This document shows positions 44,409-59,180 of a stretch of 64,000 nt of DNA, piece by piece. The DNA comes from Zygnema cylindricum. Taxonomy: Eukaryota > Streptophyta > Zygnematophyceae > Zygnematales > Zygnemataceae. Both the position numbers and the translations under genes were made by a program. The stretch is taken from contig JBBHKE010000176.1 in assembly GCA_037447655.1 (NCBI GenBank), positions 124,001 to 188,000 on the forward strand, read 5' to 3'. Each line of letters starts with the position of its first letter. The first letter of the stretch is position 1. The notes beneath the pieces are model-generated. The model made no database searches, was not told where the DNA came from, and saw only the letters and a list, made by a program, of their open reading frames with translations.

Positions 44409-45103
44409 CTCCCCTAAAGCTTTAGACTCTCTTAACCACTTAATCCACAAGCATCTCTGCAAAACTGTAACTTAGGAGCTGATAAGGCCTTTGTCAACAT
44501 GTCAGCCACCATTTTCTCATCCGGTAAATAACAAAGTTTCACAATTTTGGCAAAGACTTTTTCTCGAACAAAATGAAGTCTGATATCCATATGCTTGCTT
44601 TTGAAATGATGTGCTGGATTAGATGCAATGGCAATGGCAGGTTGATTGTCACACCACAAAGTTTGCACACCAATTTGCATGAAGCCAAGCTCTTGGAGCA
44701 GAGATTTAACCTATAACAATTCCTTGATGGCTGAGCATGCAGCCATGTATTCTGCCTCCATCGTTGATTGGGCAGTGATCTTCTGAAGCTTGCTGCTCCA
44801 GTAGCACGTTCCGTTTACTACTCAAAAAACATATCCTGTTGTCGATCGTCTGCTCGGCATTTCACTGTAGCTGGCATCACTCCACGTTTGAAGTTTTACT
44901 TCGTCTCCACCTAAAGTTAGCTTGAACTCTCGAGTCCCTGCCAAGTATCTTAGCACTCGTTTTGCTGCCTCCCAATCTGATTTTCTTGGATTCTGCAGAC
45001 TTCTGCTTAGAGCACCTACTGCTGCCGCAATATCCGGACGCGTGCAATTCATAAAATAGATTAGACTCCCAACAATCTGTCGATAGGGAATCTTTTCCAT
45101 GAA
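44409..45103 (-). pseudogene. RNase H fragment of copia element E
   Basis: The minus strand reads 'PYRQIVGSLIYFMNCTRPDI', 'AKRVLRYLAGTREFKL', 'TWSDASYSEMPSRRSTTGYV', a TGA, then 'CYWSSKLQKITAQSTMEAEY', a TAG, 'LWCDNQPAIAIASNPAHHF' and 'HFVREKVF...YLPDEKMVADMLTKAL', ending just before the polypurine tract. It resembles families A and B but is better preserved (two stops). Everything from gag through RT is missing: the 5' LTR fragment is joined directly to this piece at about 45103. Confidence 0.92.
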
Positions 45104-45266
45104 TTCTTATGAACCGTCCGATGTGATCTCATTAGTTTAATATAGTTCATATTGTCAAATTACACTAATTCTGACACGCAGTTTAAAACAACTCTAGAAA
45201 TGTTTCTAAGTCTTGTATTTTCTTGTCACATAATATAGAGAGGACTAAAGCTTTTATAAACCAACA
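45104..45266 (-). repeat. Truncated 5' LTR of copia element E, abutting the 40-bp satellite
   Basis: It is a direct copy of 44246-44408. Its outer end (minus-strand TGTTGG at 45266) is immediately followed on the plus strand by ATAATTGTTACC, already satellite sequence. The element therefore inserted at or in the array, or the array ends on it. Confidence 0.85.
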
Positions 45267-48200
45267 ATAATTGTTACCTAAATTACACAAACAATTAGCG
45301 ATAACAATAATTATTACCTAAATTACACAAACTGTTAGCGATAACAGGAATTGTTACCTAAATTACACAAATTGTTAGCGATAACAGGAATTGTTACCTA
45401 AATTACCCAAACAATTAGCAATAACACGAATTGTTACCTAAATTACACAAACTATTGGCGATAGCAAAAATTGTTACCTAAATTATAGAAAGAGTTAGCG
45501 ATAACAGGAATTGTTACCCAAATTACACAATCTGTTAGCGATAACACCAACCTAAATTACACAAATAATTAACAATATCAAGAATTGTTACCTAAATTAC
45601 ACAAACAGTTAGCGATAATACGAATTCTTACCTAAATTACACAAACTGTTAGCGATAACAAGAATTGTTACCTAAATTACCCAAACAATTAGCGATATTA
45701 AGAATTGTTACCTAAATTACCCAAACAGTTAGGGATAACACGAATTGTTACCTAAATTACAGAAACAGATAGCGATAACAGGAATTGTTACCCAAATTAC
45801 ACAAACTGTTAGCGATAACACCAATTGTTACATAGATTACATAAATAATTAACGAAATCAAGAATTGTTACCTAAATTACACAAACAATTAGCGATATCA
45901 CCAATTGTTACCTAAATTACACAAACTATTAGCAATATTAAGAATTGTTCCTAGATTACACAAATAGTTAGCGATAACACGAATTTTTACCTAAATTACA
46001 CAAACTGTTAGCGATAACAATAATTGTTACCTAAATTACACGATAGCAAGAACTGTTACCTAAATTTACAAACAGTTAGCGATAACAGGAATTGTTACCT
46101 AAATTACACAAACTGTTAGCGTTAACAATAACTGCTAGCTAAATTACACAAACAGTTAGCGATAACAATTATTTTTTACCTAAATTACACAAAAAATTAG
46201 CGATAACAGGAATTGTTACCTAAATTACACAAATTGTTAGCGATAACAAGAATAGTTACCTAGATTACACAAACAGTTAGCGATAATAGGAATAGTTACC
46301 TTGATTACACAAACAGTTAGCGATAATAGGAATTATTACCTAAATTACACAAACAATTAGAGATAACAGGAATTGTTACCTAAATTACACAAGCTGTTAG
46401 CGATAATAAGAATTGTTACCCAAATTACACAAACTTCTAGCGATAAAAACTAATGTTACCTAAATTACAGAAACTGTTACCGATAACATAAATTCTAAAT
46501 TACACAAATAGTTAGCGATAATAGGAATTCTTACCTAAATTACACAAACTGTTAGCGATAACAGGAATTGTTACCTAAATTACACAAGCTGTTAGCGATA
46601 ATAAGAATTGTTACCCAAATTACACAAATAGTTAGCAATAACAGGAATTGTTACCTAAATTACACAAACTGATAGCGATAACAGGAATTGTTACCTAAAT
46701 TACACAAACTGTTAGCGATAATAAGAATTGTTACCTAAATTACCCAAACATTTAGCGATAACACGAATTGTTATCTAAATTACACAAACAATTAGCGATA
46801 ACAATAATTGTTACCTAAATTACAAAAAAAATAAGCGATAACAGGAATTGTTACCCAAATTACACAAAATCTTAGTGATAACAACAATTGTTACCTAAAT
46901 TACACACACTGTTAGCGATAAAAAGATTTTTTACCTAAATTACACAAACAATTAGCGATAACAAGAATTGTTACCCAAATTACACAAACTGATTGCGATA
47001 ACACCAATTGTTACCTAAATATCACACACACTTAGGAAAAACAAGAATTGTTACCTAAATTACACAAACTGTTAGCGAGAACAAAAATTGTTACCTAAAT
47101 TATACAAATTGTTAGCTATAACAAGAATTGTTACCCAAATTACACAAACAATTAGCGATAACAATAATTGTTACCTAAATTACACAAACAATTAGCGATA
47201 ACAAGAATTGTTACCTAGATTACACAAACAGTTAGCGATAACACGAATTGTTTCCTAAATTACACATACAATTAACGATAACAGGAATTTTTACCTAAAT
47301 TACACAAGCTGTTAGCGATAACAATAATTGTTACCGAAATTACACAAACAATTAGCGATAACAAGAATTATTACCTAAATAACACAAACAGTTAGCGATA
47401 ACACGAATTGACACCTAAATTACACAAACTTACCTAAATTCCACAAACAGTTAGCGATAACTTGAATTGTTACCTTAATTACACAAACTGTTAGTGATAA
47501 CAAGAATTGTTACCTAAATTACACAAACAGTTAGCGATAACAGGAATTGTTACCTAAATTACATAATCTATTAGCGATAACAAGAATTGCTATCTAAATT
47601 ACACAAACAGTTAGCGATAACACCAATTATCACCTGAATTAAACAAACTGTTAGCGATAAGAAGAATTGTTACCATAATTACACAAATTGTTAGCGATAA
47701 TTAGAATTGTTACCTAAATGACACAAACAGTTAGCGATAACACGAATTGTTTCCTAAATTACTGACACACTTAGTGATAACAGGAATTGTTACCTAAATT
47801 ACACAAACTGTTAACGTTAACAAAAATTGCTACCTAAATTACACAAACAGTTAGCGATAACAGGAATTGTTACCTAAATTACACAAAATGTTAGCGATAA
47901 CAAGAATTCTTACCTGTTAGCGATAACAATAAATGTTACCCAAATAACACAAACAGTAAGCGATAACAGGAATTTTTACCTAAATTACACAAGCTGTTAA
48001 CGATTAACAAAACTTGTTACCTAAATTACACAAACAATTAGCTATAACAAGAATTGTTACCTAAATTACACAAACTGTTAGAGATAACAAAAATTGTTAC
48101 CTAAATTACACAAACAGTTAGCGATAATCGGAATTGTTACCTAAATTACACAAACTGTTAGCGATAACAAGAATTGTTACCTAAATTACCCAAACAATTA

Positions 48201-51200
48201 AGAATAATAAGAATTGTTACCTAAATTACCCAAACAGTTAGCGATAACACGAATTATTACCTAAATTACACAAACTTTTAGCGATAACAATAATTGTTAC
48301 CTAAATTACACAAACAGCTAGCGATAACTAGAATTGGTACCTAAATTACACAAACAGTTAGCGATAACAAGAATTGTTACCTAAATTTCACAAATTGTTA
48401 GCGATAACAAAAATTTTACCTTAATTACACAAAATTAGCGATCTCAGGAATTGTTACCTAAATTACACAAAATTAGCGATAAAAAGAATTGTTACCTAAA
48501 TTACCCAAAATGTTAGCAATAATAAGAATTGTTACCTAAATTACCCAAACATTTAGAGATAACACGAATTGTTACCTAAATTACACAAACTGTTAGCGAT
48601 AACAAGAATTGTTACCTAAATTACACAAACTATTAGCGATAACAAAAATTGTTACCTAAATTACACAAATTGTTAGCTATAACAAGAATTGTTACCCAAA
48701 TTACACAAACAATTAGTTATAACAATAATTGTTACCTAAATTACACAAACAATTAGCGATAACAGGAATTATTACCTAAATTACACAAACTGTTAGCGAT
48801 AACAAGAATTGTTACCTAAATTACCCAAACAGTTAGCGATAACACGAATTATTTCCTAAATTACACAAACTATTGGCGATAGCAAGAATTGTTACCCAAA
48901 TTACAGAAAGAGTTAGCGATAACAGGAATTGTTACCCAAATTACACAATCTGTTAGCGATAACACCAATTGTTACCTAAATTACACAAATAATTAACGAT
49001 ACCAAGAATAGTTACCTAAATTACACAAACTACACAAAAAGTTAGCGATAACAATTATTTTTTACCTAAATTACACAAAAAATTAGCGATAACAGGAATT
49101 GTTACCTAAATTACACAAATTGTTAGCGATAACAAGAATAGTTACCTAGATTACACAAACAGTTAGCGATAATAGGAATAGTTACCTAGATTACACAAAC
49201 AGTTAGCGATAATAGGAATTATTACCTAAATTACACAAACAATTAGAGATAACAGGAATTGTTACCTAAATTACACAAGCTGTTAGCGATAACAAGAATT
49301 GTTACCCAAATTACACAAACTTCTAGCGATAAAAACTAATGTTACCTAAATTACAGAAACTGTTACCGATAACATAAATTTTAACCTAAATTACACAAAC
49401 AGTTAGCGATAAAAGGAATTGTTATCTAAATTACACAAATAGTTAGCGATAATAGGAATTCTTACCTAAATTACACAAACAGTTAGCGATAACAGGAATT
49501 GTTACCTAAATTACACAAACTGTTAGCGATAATAAGAATTGTTACCCAAATTACACAAATAGTTAGCGATAACAGGAATTGTTACCTAAATTACACAAAC
49601 TGTTAGCGATAACAGGAATTGTTACCTAAATTACACAAACTGTTAGCGATAATAAGAATTGTTACCTAAATTACACAAACATTTAGCGATAACACGAATT
49701 GTTATCTAAATTACACAAACAATTAGCGATAACAATAATTGTTACCTAAATTACACAAAAAATTAGCGATAACAGGAATTGTTACCCAAATTACACAAAA
49801 TCTTAGTGATAACAACAATTGTTACCTAAATTACACACACTGTTAGCGATAAAAAGAATTTTTACCTAAATTACACAAACAATTAGCGATAACAAGAATT
49901 GTTACCCAAATTACACAAACTGATTGCGATAACACCAATTGTTACCTAAATATCACACACACTTAGGAAAAACAAGAATTGTTACCTAAATTACACAAAC
50001 TGTTAGCGAGAACAAAAATTGTTACCTAAATTATACAAATTGTTAGCTATAACAAGAATTGTTACCCAAATTACACAAACAATTAGCGATAACAATAATT
50101 GTTACCTATATTACACAAACAATTAGCGATAACAAGAATTGTTACCTAGATTACACAAACAGTTAGCGATAACACGAATTGTTTCCTAAATTACACAAAC
50201 AATTAACGATAACAAGAATTTTTACCTAAATTACACAAGCTGTTAGCGATAACAATAATTGTTACCGAAATTACACAAACAATTAGCGATAACAAGAATT
50301 GTTACCTAAATTACACAAACAGTTAGCGATAACAGTAATTGTTACCTAAATTCCACAAACAGTTAGCGAAAACTGGAATTGTTACCTTAATTACACAAAC
50401 TGTTAGTGATAACAAGAATTGTTACCTAAATTACACAAACAGTTAGCGATAACAGGAATTGTTACCTAAATTACATAATCTATTAGCGATTACAAGAATT
50501 GCTATCTAAATTACACAAACAGTTAGCGATAACACCAATTATCACCTGAATTAAACAAACTGTTAGCGATAAGAAGAATTGTTACCACAATTACACAAAT
50601 TGTTAGCGATAATTATAATTGTTACCTAAATGACACAAACAGTTAGCGATAACACGAATTGTTTCCTAAATTACACACACGTTAGTGATAACAGGAATTG
50701 TTCCTAAATAACTGACACACTTAGTGATAACAGGAATTGTTACCTAAATAACACAAACTCTTAACGTTAACAAAAATTGCTACCTAAATTACACAAACAG
50801 TTAGCGATAACAGGAATTGTTACCTAAATTACACAAAATGTTAGCGATAACAAGAATTCTTACCTAAATTACACAAACTGTTAGCGATAACAATAATTGT
50901 TACCCAAATAACACAAACAGTAAGCGATAACAGGAATTTTTACCTAAATTACACAAGCTGTTAGCGATTAACAAAAATTGTTACCTAAATTACACAAACA
51001 ATTAGCTATAACAAGAATTGTTACCTAAATTACACAAACTGTTAGAGATAACAGAATTGTTACCTAAATTACACAAACTCTTAGCGATAACAAAAATTGT
51101 TACCTAAATTACACAAACAGTTAGCGATAATCGGAATTGTTACCTAAATTACACAAACTGTTAGCGATAACAAGAATTGTTACCTAAATTACCCAAACAA

Positions 51201-54200
51201 TTAAGAATAATAAGAATTGTTACCTAAATTACCCAAACAGTTAGCGATAACACGAATTATTACCTAAATTACACAAACTGTTAGCGATAACAAGAATTGC
51301 TACCTAAATTACCCAAACAATTAGCGATAACACGAATTGTTACCTAAATTATAGAAACAGATAGCGATAACAGGAATTTTTACCCAAATTACACAAACTG
51401 TTAGCAATAACAGGAATTGTTACCAAAATTACACAAAAAATTAGCGATAACAGGAATTACCTAAATTACACAAACTGTTAGCGATAACAAGAATTGTTAC
51501 CTAAATTACACAAACAGTTAGCGATAACAAGAATTGTTACCTAAATTACACAAATTGTTAGCGATAACAAGAATTGTTACCTAAATTACACAAACTGTTA
51601 GCGATAACAAGAATTGTTACCTAAATTACACAAACAATTAGCGATAACAGGAATTGTTACCTAAATTACACAAACTGTTAGCGATAACAAGAATTGTTAC
51701 CTAAATTACACAAACAGTTAGCGATAACACGAATTGTTACCTAAATTACACAAACTGTTAGCGATAACAAGAATTGTTACCTAAATTACACAAACTGTTA
51801 GCGATAACAATAATTGTTACCTAAATTACACAAACAGTAAGCGATAACAAGAATTGTTACCTAAATTACACAAACTGTTAGCGATAACAAAAATTGTTAC
51901 CTAAATTACACAAACAATTAGCGATAACAAGAATTGTTACCTAAATTACACAAACTGTTAGCGATAACAAGAATTGTTACCTAAATTACACAAACAGTTA
52001 GCGATAACACGAATTGTTACCTAAATTACACAAACAGTTAGCGATAACAAGAATTGTTACCTAAATTACACAAACTGTTAGCGATAACAAGAATTGTTAC
52101 CTAAATTACACAAACATTAGCGATAACAAGAATTGTTACCTAAATTACCCAAACAGTTAGCGATAACAAGAATTGTTACCTAAATTACACAAACAGTTAG
52201 CGATAACAATAATTGTTACCTAAATTACACAAACTGTTAGCGATAACAAGAATTGTTACCTAAATTACACAAACAATTAGCGATAACAAGAATTGTTACC
52301 TAAATTACACAAACTGTTAGCGATAACAAAAATTGTTACCTAAATTACACAAACATTAGCGATAACAGGAATTGTTACCTAAATTACACAAAATGTTAGC
52401 GATAACAAGAATTGTTACCTAAATTACACAAACAATTAGCGATAACAAGAATTGTTACCTAAATTACACAAACAATTAGCGATAACACCAATTGTTACCT
52501 AAATTACACAAACTGTTAGCAATAATAAGAATTGTTACCTAAATTACACAAACAGTTAGCGATAACACGAATTGTTACCTAAATTACACAAACTGTTAGC
52601 GATAACAATAATTGTTGCCTAAATTACACAAACTGTTAGCGATAACAAGAACTGTTACCTAAATTTACAAACAGTTAGCGATAACAGGAATTGTTACCTA
52701 AATTACACAAACTATCGGCGATAGCAAGAATTGTTACCTAAATTACAGAAAGAGTAAGCGATAACAGGAATTGTTACCCAAATTACACAATCTGTTAGAG
52801 ATAACAGAATTGTTACCTAAATTACACAAACTCTTAGCGATAACAAAAATTGTTACCTAAATTACACAAACAGTTAGCGATAATCGGAATTGTTACCTAA
52901 ATTACACAAACTGTTAGCGATAACAAGAATTGTTACCTAAATTACCCAAACAATTAAGAATAATAAGAATTGTTACCTAAATTACCCAAACAATTAGCGA
53001 TAACACGAATTATTACCTAAATTACACAAACTTTTAGCGATAACAATAATTGTTACCTAAATTACACAAACAGCTAGCGATAACAAGAATTGGTACCTAA
53101 ATTACACAAACAGTTAGCGATAACAAGAATTGTTACCTAAATTTCACAAATTGTTAGCGATAACAAAAATTGTTACCTTAATTACACAAAATTAGCGATA
53201 ATAGGAATTGTTACCTAAATTACACAAAATGTTAGCGATAACAAGAATTGTTACCTAAATTACCCAAACAATTAGCAATAATAAGAATTGTTACCTAAAT
53301 TACCCAAACATTTAGAGATAACACGAATTGTTACCTAAATTACACACTGTTAGGGATAACAAGAATTGTTACCTAAATTACACAAACTATTAGCGATAAC
53401 AAAAATTGTTACCTAAATTATACAAATTGATAGCTATAACAAGAATTGTTACCCAAATTACACAAACAATTAGTTATAACAATAATTGTTACCTAAATTA
53501 CACAAACAATTAGCGATAACAGGAATTATTACCTAAATTACACAAACTGTTAGCGATAACAAGAATTGTTACCTAAATTACCCAAACAGTTAGCAATAAC
53601 ACGAATTGTTTCCTAAATTACACAAACTATTGGCGATAGCAAGAATTGTTACCTAAATTACAGAAAGAGTTAGCGATAACAGGAATTGTTACCCAAATTA
53701 CACAATCTGTTAGCGATAACACCAATTGTTACCTAAATTACACAAATAATTAACGATACCAAGAATAGTTACCTAAATTACACAAACAGTTAGCGATAAT
53801 ACGAATTCTTACCTAAATTACACAAACTGTTAGCGATAACAAGAATTGTTACCTAAATTACCCAAACAATTAGCGATAACACGAATTGTTACCTAAATTA
53901 TAGAAACATATAGCGATAACAGGAATTGTTACCCAAATTACACAAACTGTTAGCAATAACAAGAATTGTTACCTAAATTACACAAAAAATTAGCGATAAC
54001 AGGAATTGTTCCCTAAATTACACAAATTGTTAGCGATAACAAGAATTATTACCTAAATTACACAAACAATTAATAATATCACCAATTGTTACCTAAATTA
54101 CACAAACTGTTAGCAATAATAAGAATTGTTCCTAAATTACACAAATAGTTAGCGATAACACGAATTTTTACCTAAATTACACAAACTGTTAGCGATAACA

Positions 54201-57200
54201 ATAATTGTTGCCTAAATTACACAAACTGTTAGCGATAACAAGAACTGTTACCTAAATTTACAAACAGTTAGCGATAACAGGAATTGTTACCTAAATTACA
54301 CAAACTATCGGCGATAGCAAGAATTGTTACCTAAATTACAGAAAGAGTTAGCGATAACAGGAATTGTTACCCAAATTACACAATCTATTAGCGATAACAC
54401 CAATTGTTACCTAAATTACACAAATAATTAACGATACCAAGAATAGTTACCTAAATTACACAAACAGTTAGCGATAATACGAATTGTTACCTAAATTACC
54501 CAAACAATTAGCGATATTAAGAATTGTTACCTAAATTACCCAAACAATTAGCGATATTAAGAATTGTTACCTAAATTACCCAAACAATTAGCGATATTAA
54601 GAATTGTTACCTAAATTACCCAAACAGTTAGCGATAACACGAATTGTTACCTAAATTACAGAAACAGATAGCGATAACAGGAATTGTTACCCAAATTACA
54701 CAAACTGTTAGCAATAACAAGAATTGTTACCTAAATTACACAAACAATTAGCGATAACACCAATTGTTACCTAAATTACACAAACTGTTAGCGATAACAA
54801 GAATTGTTACCTAAATTACACAAACAATTAGCGATATCACCAATTGTTACCTAAATTACACAAACTGTTAGCAATAATAAGAATTGTTCCTAAATTACAC
54901 AAATAGATAACGATAACACGAATTTTTACCTAAATTACACAAACTGTTAGCGATAACAATAATTGTTGCCTAAATTACACAAACTGTTAGCGATAAGAAG
55001 AACTGTTACCTAAATTTACAAACAGTTAGCGATAACAGGAATTGTTACCTAAATTACACAAACTGTTAGCGTTAACAATAATTGCTACCTAAATTACACA
55101 AACAGTTAGCGATAACAGGAATTGTTACCTAAATTACACAAACAATTAGCAATAACAGGAATTGTTACATAAATTAAACAAACTATTAGCGATAACAATA
55201 ATTGTTACCTAAATTACACAAACAGTTAGCGATAACAGGAATTTTTTCCTAAATTACACAAGCTGTTAGCGATAACAATAATTGTTACCTAAATTACACA
55301 AAAAATTAGCGATAACACGAATTGTTACCTAAATTACACACTGTTAGGGATAACAAAAATTGTTACCTAAATTACACAAAATGTTAGCGATAACAAAAAT
55401 TGTTACCTAAATTATACAAATTGATAGCTATAACAAGAATTGTTACCCAAATTACACAAACAATTAGTTATAACAATAATTGTTACCTAAATTACAGAAA
55501 CAATTAGCGATAACAAGAATTATTACCTAAATTACACAAACGGTTAGCGATAACAGGAATTGTTACCTAAATTACACAAACTGTTAGCGATAACAAGAAT
55601 TGTTACCTAAATTACCCAAATAATTAGCAATAACAAGAATTGTTACCTAAATTACACATACTACTGGCGATAACAAGAATTGTTACCTAAATTACAGAAA
55701 GAGTTAGCGATAACAGGAATTGTTACCCAAATTACACAAACTGTTAGCGATAACAGGAATTGGTACCTAAATTACACAAACAGTTAGCGATAACAAGAAT
55801 TGTTACCTAAATTACACAAACTGTTAGCGATAACAAAAATTTGTTACCTAAATTACACAAAATTAGCGATAATAGGAATTTTTACCTAAATTACACAAAA
55901 TGTTAGCGATAACAAGAATTGTTACCTAAATTACCCAAACAATTAGCGATAATAAGAATTGTTACCTAAATTACCCAAACAATTAGCGATAAAAAATTGT
56001 ACCAAATACCCAACATTTAGCGATAACACGAATTGTTACCTAAATTACACACTATTAGCGATAATAATAATTGTTACCTAAATTATAGAAACAGTTAGCG
56101 ATAAAAGGAATTGTTACCCAAATTACACAAACTCTTAGCGATAACACCAATTGTTACCTAAATTACACAAACAATTAGCGATAACAGGAATTGTTACCTA
56201 AATTACACAAACTGTTAGCGATAATAAGAATTGTTACCTAAATTACACAAACAGTTAGCGATATCACCAATTGTTACCTAAATTACACAAACTGTTAGCA
56301 ATAATAAGAATTGTTCCTAAATTACACAAATAGTTAGCGATAACACGAATTTTTACCTAAATTACACAAACTGTTAGCGATAACAATAATTGTTACCTAA
56401 ATTACACAAACTGTTAGCGATAGCAAGAACTGTTACCTAAATTTACAAACAGTTAGCGATAACAGGAATTGTTACCTAAATTACACAAACTGTTAGCGTT
56501 AACAATAACTGCTAGCTAAATTACACAAACAGTTAGCGATAACAATTATTTTTTACCTAAATTACACAAACAGTTAGCGATAACAGGAATTGTTACCTAA
56601 ATTACACAAACTGTTAGCGATAACAAGAATTGTTACCTAAATTACACAAAAAATTAGCGATAACAGGAATTGTTACCTAAATTACACAAATTGTTAGCGA
56701 TAACAAGAATTGTTACCTAAATTACAAATACTTTCAGCGATTACAATTTTTTTTACCTAAATTACACAAACAGTTAGCGATAATAAGAATAGTTACCTAG
56801 ATTACACAAACAGTTAGCGATAATAGGAATTGTTACCTAGATTACACAAACAATTAGCGATAACAAGAATTGTTACCCAAATTACACAAACTTCTAGCGA
56901 TAACAACTATTGTTACCTAAATTGCAGAAACTGTTAGCGATAACAGAAATTTTAACCTAAATTACACAAACAGTTAGCGATAAAAAGAATTGTTATCTAA
57001 ATTACACAAACTGTTAGCGATAACAATAATTGTTACCTAAATTCCTCAAACAGTTAGCAATAACAAGAATTGTTACCTAAATTACACAAACAGTTAGCGA
57101 TAATAATAATTGTTACCTAAATTACACAAACAAATAGCGATAACATGAATTGTTACCTAAATTACACAAATAGTTAGCGATAACAGGAATTGTTACCTAA

Positions 57201-58858
57201 ATTACACAAACTGTTAGCGATAACAGGAATTGTTACCTAAATTACACAAACTGTTAGCGATAACAAGAATTGTTACCTAAATTACCCAAACAATTAGCGA
57301 TAATAAGAATTTTTACCTAAATTACCCAAACATTTAGCGATAACACGAATTGTTACCTAAATGACACAAACAGTTAGCGATAACAATATTTGTTACCTAA
57401 ATTACAAAAACAGTTAGCGATAACACCAATTGTTACCTAAATTACACACATTGTTAGCGATAAGAAGAATTTTTACCTAAATTACACAAACAATTAGCGA
57501 TAACAAGAATTGTTACCCATATTACACAAACTAATAGCGATAACACCAATTGTTACCTAAATATCACACACTTTTAGGGATAACAAGAATTGTTTCCTAA
57601 ATTACACAAACTGTTAGCAATAACAAAAGTTGTTACCTAAATTATACAAATTGTTAGCTATAACAAGAATTGTTACCCAAATTACACAAACAATTAGCGA
57701 TAACAATAATTGTTACCTAAATTACACAAAGAATTAGCGATAACACGAATTGTTTCCTAAATTACACAAACAATTAGCGATAACAATAATTGTTACCTAG
57801 ATTATACAAACAGTTAGCGATAACACGAATTGTTTCCTAAATTACACAAACAATTAGCGATAACAGGAATTTTTACCTCAATTACACAAGCTGTTAGCAA
57901 TAACAATAATTGTTACCGAAATTACACAAACAATTAGCGATAACAAGAATTATTACCTGAATTACACAAACTGTTTGCGATAACAGGAATTGTTACCTAA
58001 ATTACACAAACTCTTACCGATAACAAAAATTGTTACCTAAATCAAACAAAGAGTTAGCGATAATAGGAATTGTTACCTAAATTACACAAACTGTTAGCGA
58101 TAACAAAAATTGTTACCTAAATTACCCAAACAATTAGCGATAACACGAATTGACACCTAAATTACACAAACTTTTAGCGATAACAATAATTGTTACCTAA
58201 ATTACACAAACAGTTAGCGATAACAGGAATTGTTACCTAAATTACACAAACAGTTAGCGATAACAGGAATTGTTACCTAAATTACACAAACTGTTAGCGA
58301 TAACAAGAATTGTTACCTAAATTACACAAACAGTTAGCGATAACAGGAATTGTTACCTAAATTACATAATCTATTAGCGATTACAAGAATTGCTATCTAA
58401 ATTACACAAACAGTTAGCGATAACACCAATTATTACCTAAATTACACAAACTGTTAGCGATAAGAAGAATTGTTACCCTAATTACACAAATTGTTAGCGA
58501 TAATTAGAATTGTTACCTAAATGACACAAACAGTTAGCGATAACACGAATTGTTACCTAAATTACACAAACTGTAGCGATAACAAGAATTGTTTCCTAAA
58601 TTACTGACACACTTAGTGATAACAGGAATTGTTACCTAAATTACACAAACTGTTAACGTTAACAAAAATTGGTACCTAAATTACACAAACAATTAGCTAT
58701 AACAGGAATAGTTACCTAAATTACAAAAAATGTTAGCGATAACAAGAATTGTTACCTAAATTACACAAACAATTAGCGATAACAATAATTGTTACCTAAA
58801 TTACACAAACAGTTAGCGATAACAGGAGTTGTTACTTAAATTACAGAAACAAATAGGG
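45267..58858. repeat. 40-bp satellite array, main block
   Basis: Head-to-tail monomers are built from TTAGCGATAACAAGAATTG plus TTACCTAAATTACACAAAC plus two variable bases; every 120 bases hold three. Each monomer contains the dyad TAACAA-GAA-TTGTTA. The stretch 51470-52640 is close to consensus, while the outer parts carry more substitutions and short monomers. Larger segments are duplicated inside: 46155 to about 48260 recurs from 49041 to about 51260, and a marker at 51040 recurs at 52797. No open frame survives because each monomer has TAA in several frames. Confidence 0.97.
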
Positions 58859-58868
58859 NNNNNNNNNN
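58859..58868. other. Assembly gap (10 N)
   Basis: Ten undetermined bases lie where the 40-bp satellite switches to a different repeat. A run of exactly ten may be a placeholder for a gap of unknown size. Confidence 0.97.
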
Positions 58869-59180
58869 ATAGCGATTGTCAAACACATTAAATCTATTTT
58901 TAAGTACAATAGCGATTGAAAAAGAGATTAAACCCATTGTTAAAAACAATAGGGATTGTTAATTATACTAAAATACAATGTTAAGGAGAATAGCGATTAT
59001 CAAACACATTTAATCCATTGTTAATAACAATAGCGATTGACAAACACATTAAATCCATTGTTAATAACAATAGCGATTGTCAAACACTTTAAATCCATAG
59101 TTAAGGACAATAGCGATCATCAAACACATTAAATCCAATGTTAAGAACAATAACGATTATCAAACACATTAAATCCATAT
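58869..59180. repeat. Second 40-bp repeat family, about 8 copies
   Basis: Monomers read approximately ATAGCGATTGTCAAACACAT plus TAAATCCATTGTTAATAACA. Starts at 58869, 58909, 58949, 58990 and 59030 show a 40-41 bp period. The sequence differs from the main satellite but shares TAGCGAT and a TTGTTA-AT-AACAA dyad. It grades back into the main satellite at about 59180 (TTGTTACGGATAACAAGAATTG). Confidence 0.9.
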
